Shown here in pieces: positions 5,978 through 7,346 of a stretch of 7,346 nt of DNA. Positions within the stretch are counted from its first letter, which is position 1; each line of letters opens with the position of its first letter. The notes under the pieces are model-generated. The model was not told where the DNA came from. It saw only the letters and a list, made by a program, of their open reading frames with translations, and ran no database searches. The stretch spans positions 1-7,346 of the forward strand of contig JALRKI010000059.1 of NCBI GenBank assembly GCA_023254815.1, in the 5' to 3' direction. Source of the stretch: Flavobacteriaceae bacterium (GTDB lineage: Bacteria > Bacteroidota > Bacteroidia > Flavobacteriales > Flavobacteriaceae). Made by a program: the position numbers and the translations under genes.

Positions 5978-6127
5978 TCGGCTACCAAATCACTTTGAAT
6001 AGCTAGCCCTAGGGGCCCCACCAAGCACCAGCCATTCAGAGACCAACAATAAGATCGCCCGTGAGGGCATAATAGTAATGCCGAGTCATTGGTCAGACCA
6101 TTGGCGGGCTAAAAATGTGAGAGTGTT
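5978..6127 (+). promoter_or_regulatory. Structured nrdB-nrdA spacer, possible cis-acting RNA
   Basis: The spacer is 50% GC (75 of 150), clearly above the flanking sequence. It starts with stacked palindromes: GCTAGC (6002-6007), CCCTAGGG (6007-6014) and GGGGCCCC (6012-6019). It then has inverted repeats: GCCC-GTGA-GGGC (6057-6068, a GNRA-type loop), GGCAT/ATGCC (6066-6070 with 6078-6082) and TGGTC-A-GACCA (6090-6100). Long-range pairs are TAGCCC/GGGCTA (6004-6009 with 6106-6111), GCCA/TGGC (6031-6034 with 6102-6105) and GACCAA/TTGGTC (6041-6046 with 6089-6094). Some of these exclude each other, as expected of a switching leader. No TAnnTTTG promoter or U-tract is seen. Regulatory function is inference. 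Confidence 0.35.
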
Positions 6128-7346
6128 ATGTTTGTAATCAAAAGAGATGGCCATAAAGAGCCAGTGATCTTCGACAAGATCACCGCAAGAGTGAAAAAAT
6201 TGTGTTACGGTCTCAACGAAATTGTTGACCCTGTTAAAGTTGCCATGAAAGTCATTGAAGGCTTGTTTGACGGTGTAACGACAAGCACCCTAGACAATCT
6301 CGCTGCTGAGACTGCTGCTTCTTTGACAACAGCACATCCCGATTATGCAAAACTGGCTGCGCGCATTTCAGTGTCCAATCTTCATAAAAATACAAAAAAA
6401 GTATTCAGTGAAGTCATGACTGACCTCTACACCTACATCAACCCGAGAACCGGTAAGCCAGCACCCTTATTGGCAGACGATGTCTATCAAGTCATCATGG
6501 AAAATAAGGAGCAAATTGACTCTACCATCATTTACAACCGCGATTTTGGCTATGATTATTTTGGATTTAAAACTCTAGAACGGTCTTATTTACTCAAACT
6601 CAACGGACAAATTGCCGAGCGTCCACAGCACATGCTGATGCGGGTCGCCATAGGAATCCATCTGAACGACCTTGAGGCGGCTTTTGAAACCTATGAGTTG
6701 ATGTCCAAGAAATATTTCACTCATGCCACTCCAACGCTATTCAACGCGGGAACTCCCAAGCCGCAAATGTCTTCTTGCTTTTTATTGAGCATGAAGGATG
6801 ACAGCATCGACGGAATATATGACACGCTCAAACAAACCGCTAGAATATCACAATCGGCTGGAGGCATCGGTTTGTCAGTGCACAATGTTCGCGCCATGGG
6901 CAGCTATATTGCGGGCACCAATGGAACAAGTAACGGGTTGGTTCCCATGCTTCAAGTGTTCAATGACACAGCGCGTTATGTCGATCAAGGTGGAGGAAAG
7001 CGCAAAGGTAGTTTTGCGATTTATTTGGAGCCTTGGCATGCCGACATTTTCGATTTCTTAGAGTTAAAAAAGAATCACGGGAAAGAAGAAATGAGGGCTC
7101 GTGATTTGTTCTACGCCATGTGGATACCAGATTTGTTCATGAAACGGGTGCAAGAAGATTCCACTTGGACATTGATGTGTCCCAATGAATGCCCAGGGCT
7201 CTATGACCACCACAGCGCAGAGTTTGAAGCCCTTTATATGGGTTATGAGAAAGAAGGTAAGGGCCGTAAAACCATTAGAGCTCGCGAGCTCTGGGAAAAA
7301 ATCTTAGAATCACAGATTGAGACAGGAACGCCTTATATGTTGTATA
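6128..7346 (+). CDS. nrdA: Class Ia ribonucleoside-diphosphate reductase, large (R1, alpha) subunit, 3' truncated
   Basis: R1 binds the four ribonucleoside diphosphates and reduces them to deoxy forms. The window holds the first 406 residues, about half of a usual R1; the frame is open at the right edge. An ATP-cone, the overall-activity site, occupies about residues 1-90 (VIKRDGHKEPVIFDKITARV). The catalytic barrel begins after it: C217 in KPQMSSCFLL is the first of the redox-active cysteine pair (E. coli C225). The specificity site lies in DSIDGIYDTLKQTARIS (225-241) with SAGGIGLS (243-250), and loop 2 is near GGGKRKGS (288-295). MCPNECPGLYD (350-360) and TGTPYMLY (399-406) follow. The radical-site cysteine, the second redox cysteine and the C-terminal CxxC shuttle would lie beyond the edge. 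The sequence is close to eukaryotic R1. ATG 6128 gives the canonical N-terminus, MFVIKRDG. Confidence 0.95.
   Translation, partial: MFVIKRDGHKEPVIFDKITARVKKLCYGLNEIVDPVKVAMKVIEGLFDGVTTSTLDNLAAETAASLTTAHPDYAKLAARISVSNLHKNTKKVFSEVMTDLYTYINPRTGKPAPLLADDVYQVIMENKEQIDSTIIYNRDFGYDYFGFKTLERSYLLKLNGQIAERPQHMLMRVAIGIHLNDLEAAFETYELMSKKYFTHATPTLFNAGTPKPQMSSCFLLSMKDDSIDGIYDTLKQTARISQSAGGIGLSVHNVRAMGSYIAGTNGTSNGLVPMLQVFNDTARYVDQGGGKRKGSFAIYLEPWHADIFDFLELKKNHGKEEMRARDLFYAMWIPDLFMKRVQEDSTWTLMCPNECPGLYDHHSAEFEALYMGYEKEGKGRKTIRARELWEKILESQIETGTPYMLY

Noticed and set aside
6798..7061. Plus-strand 87-codon frame inside nrdA
   Set aside because: It is out of frame with the strongly conserved nrdA coding sequence and has no support of its own.
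1..7346. CRISPR arrays, tRNA or rRNA genes, insertion sequences, attachment sites
   Set aside because: No repeat-spacer pattern, cloverleaf with CCA end, transposase motif or long terminal inverted repeat was seen on either strand.

Overview
The window comes from a member of the Bacteroidota, most likely the class Flavobacteriia. Upstream regions carry the TAnnTTTG -7 promoter element of this phylum, and starts lack Shine-Dalgarno sequences. The DNA is moderately AT-rich. The protein families (a flavobacterial-type DsbD, a HupE/UreJ protein paired with dCMP deaminase, DUF3109, MarC, and a eukaryote-like class Ia ribonucleotide reductase) fit that assignment. Everything here comes from reading the sequence and from memory of the families; no search was run.

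Layout, left to right. Positions 1-90 hold the C-terminal tail of a gene, perhaps a low-molecular-weight protein tyrosine phosphatase. Next comes dsbD (186-2213, +), which sends cytoplasmic reducing power to the periplasm and has a well-formed promoter in front of it. A multi-pass HupE/UreJ-family membrane protein (2275-2859, +) follows, overlapping by 4 nt a deoxycytidylate deaminase (2856-3281, +). On the opposite strand, a MarC-family membrane protein (4059 down to 3475) and a 66-residue membrane protein (3478 down to 3278) form a two-gene operon joined by an ATGA overlap. The small gene runs head-on into the deaminase gene, and their stop codons interlock in one CTAG. A divergent promoter region (about 4060-4173) separates marC from a cysteine-rich DUF3109 gene (4174-4746, +), which ends in a perfect 18-bp palindrome. 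A 233-nt AT-rich region without a gene then leads to nrdB (4997-5977, +) and nrdA (6128 to beyond the right edge, +), the small and large subunits of class Ia ribonucleotide reductase.

Functional links. The deaminase (dCMP to dUMP, feeding dTMP synthesis) and NrdAB (NDP to dNDP) both supply deoxynucleotides, but they lie in separate transcription units. The other genes look like ordinary neighbours rather than one pathway.

No clear new system is visible. The least explained stretch is the 150-nt nrdB-nrdA spacer. It is 50% GC, carries overlapping palindromes and several inverted repeats that can form alternative stems, and holds a short ORF that overlaps the nrdA start out of frame. It could be a cis-acting RNA controlling nrdA. 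Several start codons were moved from the longest possible ORF, because the upstream codon falls inside a promoter element or because family alignments begin later.
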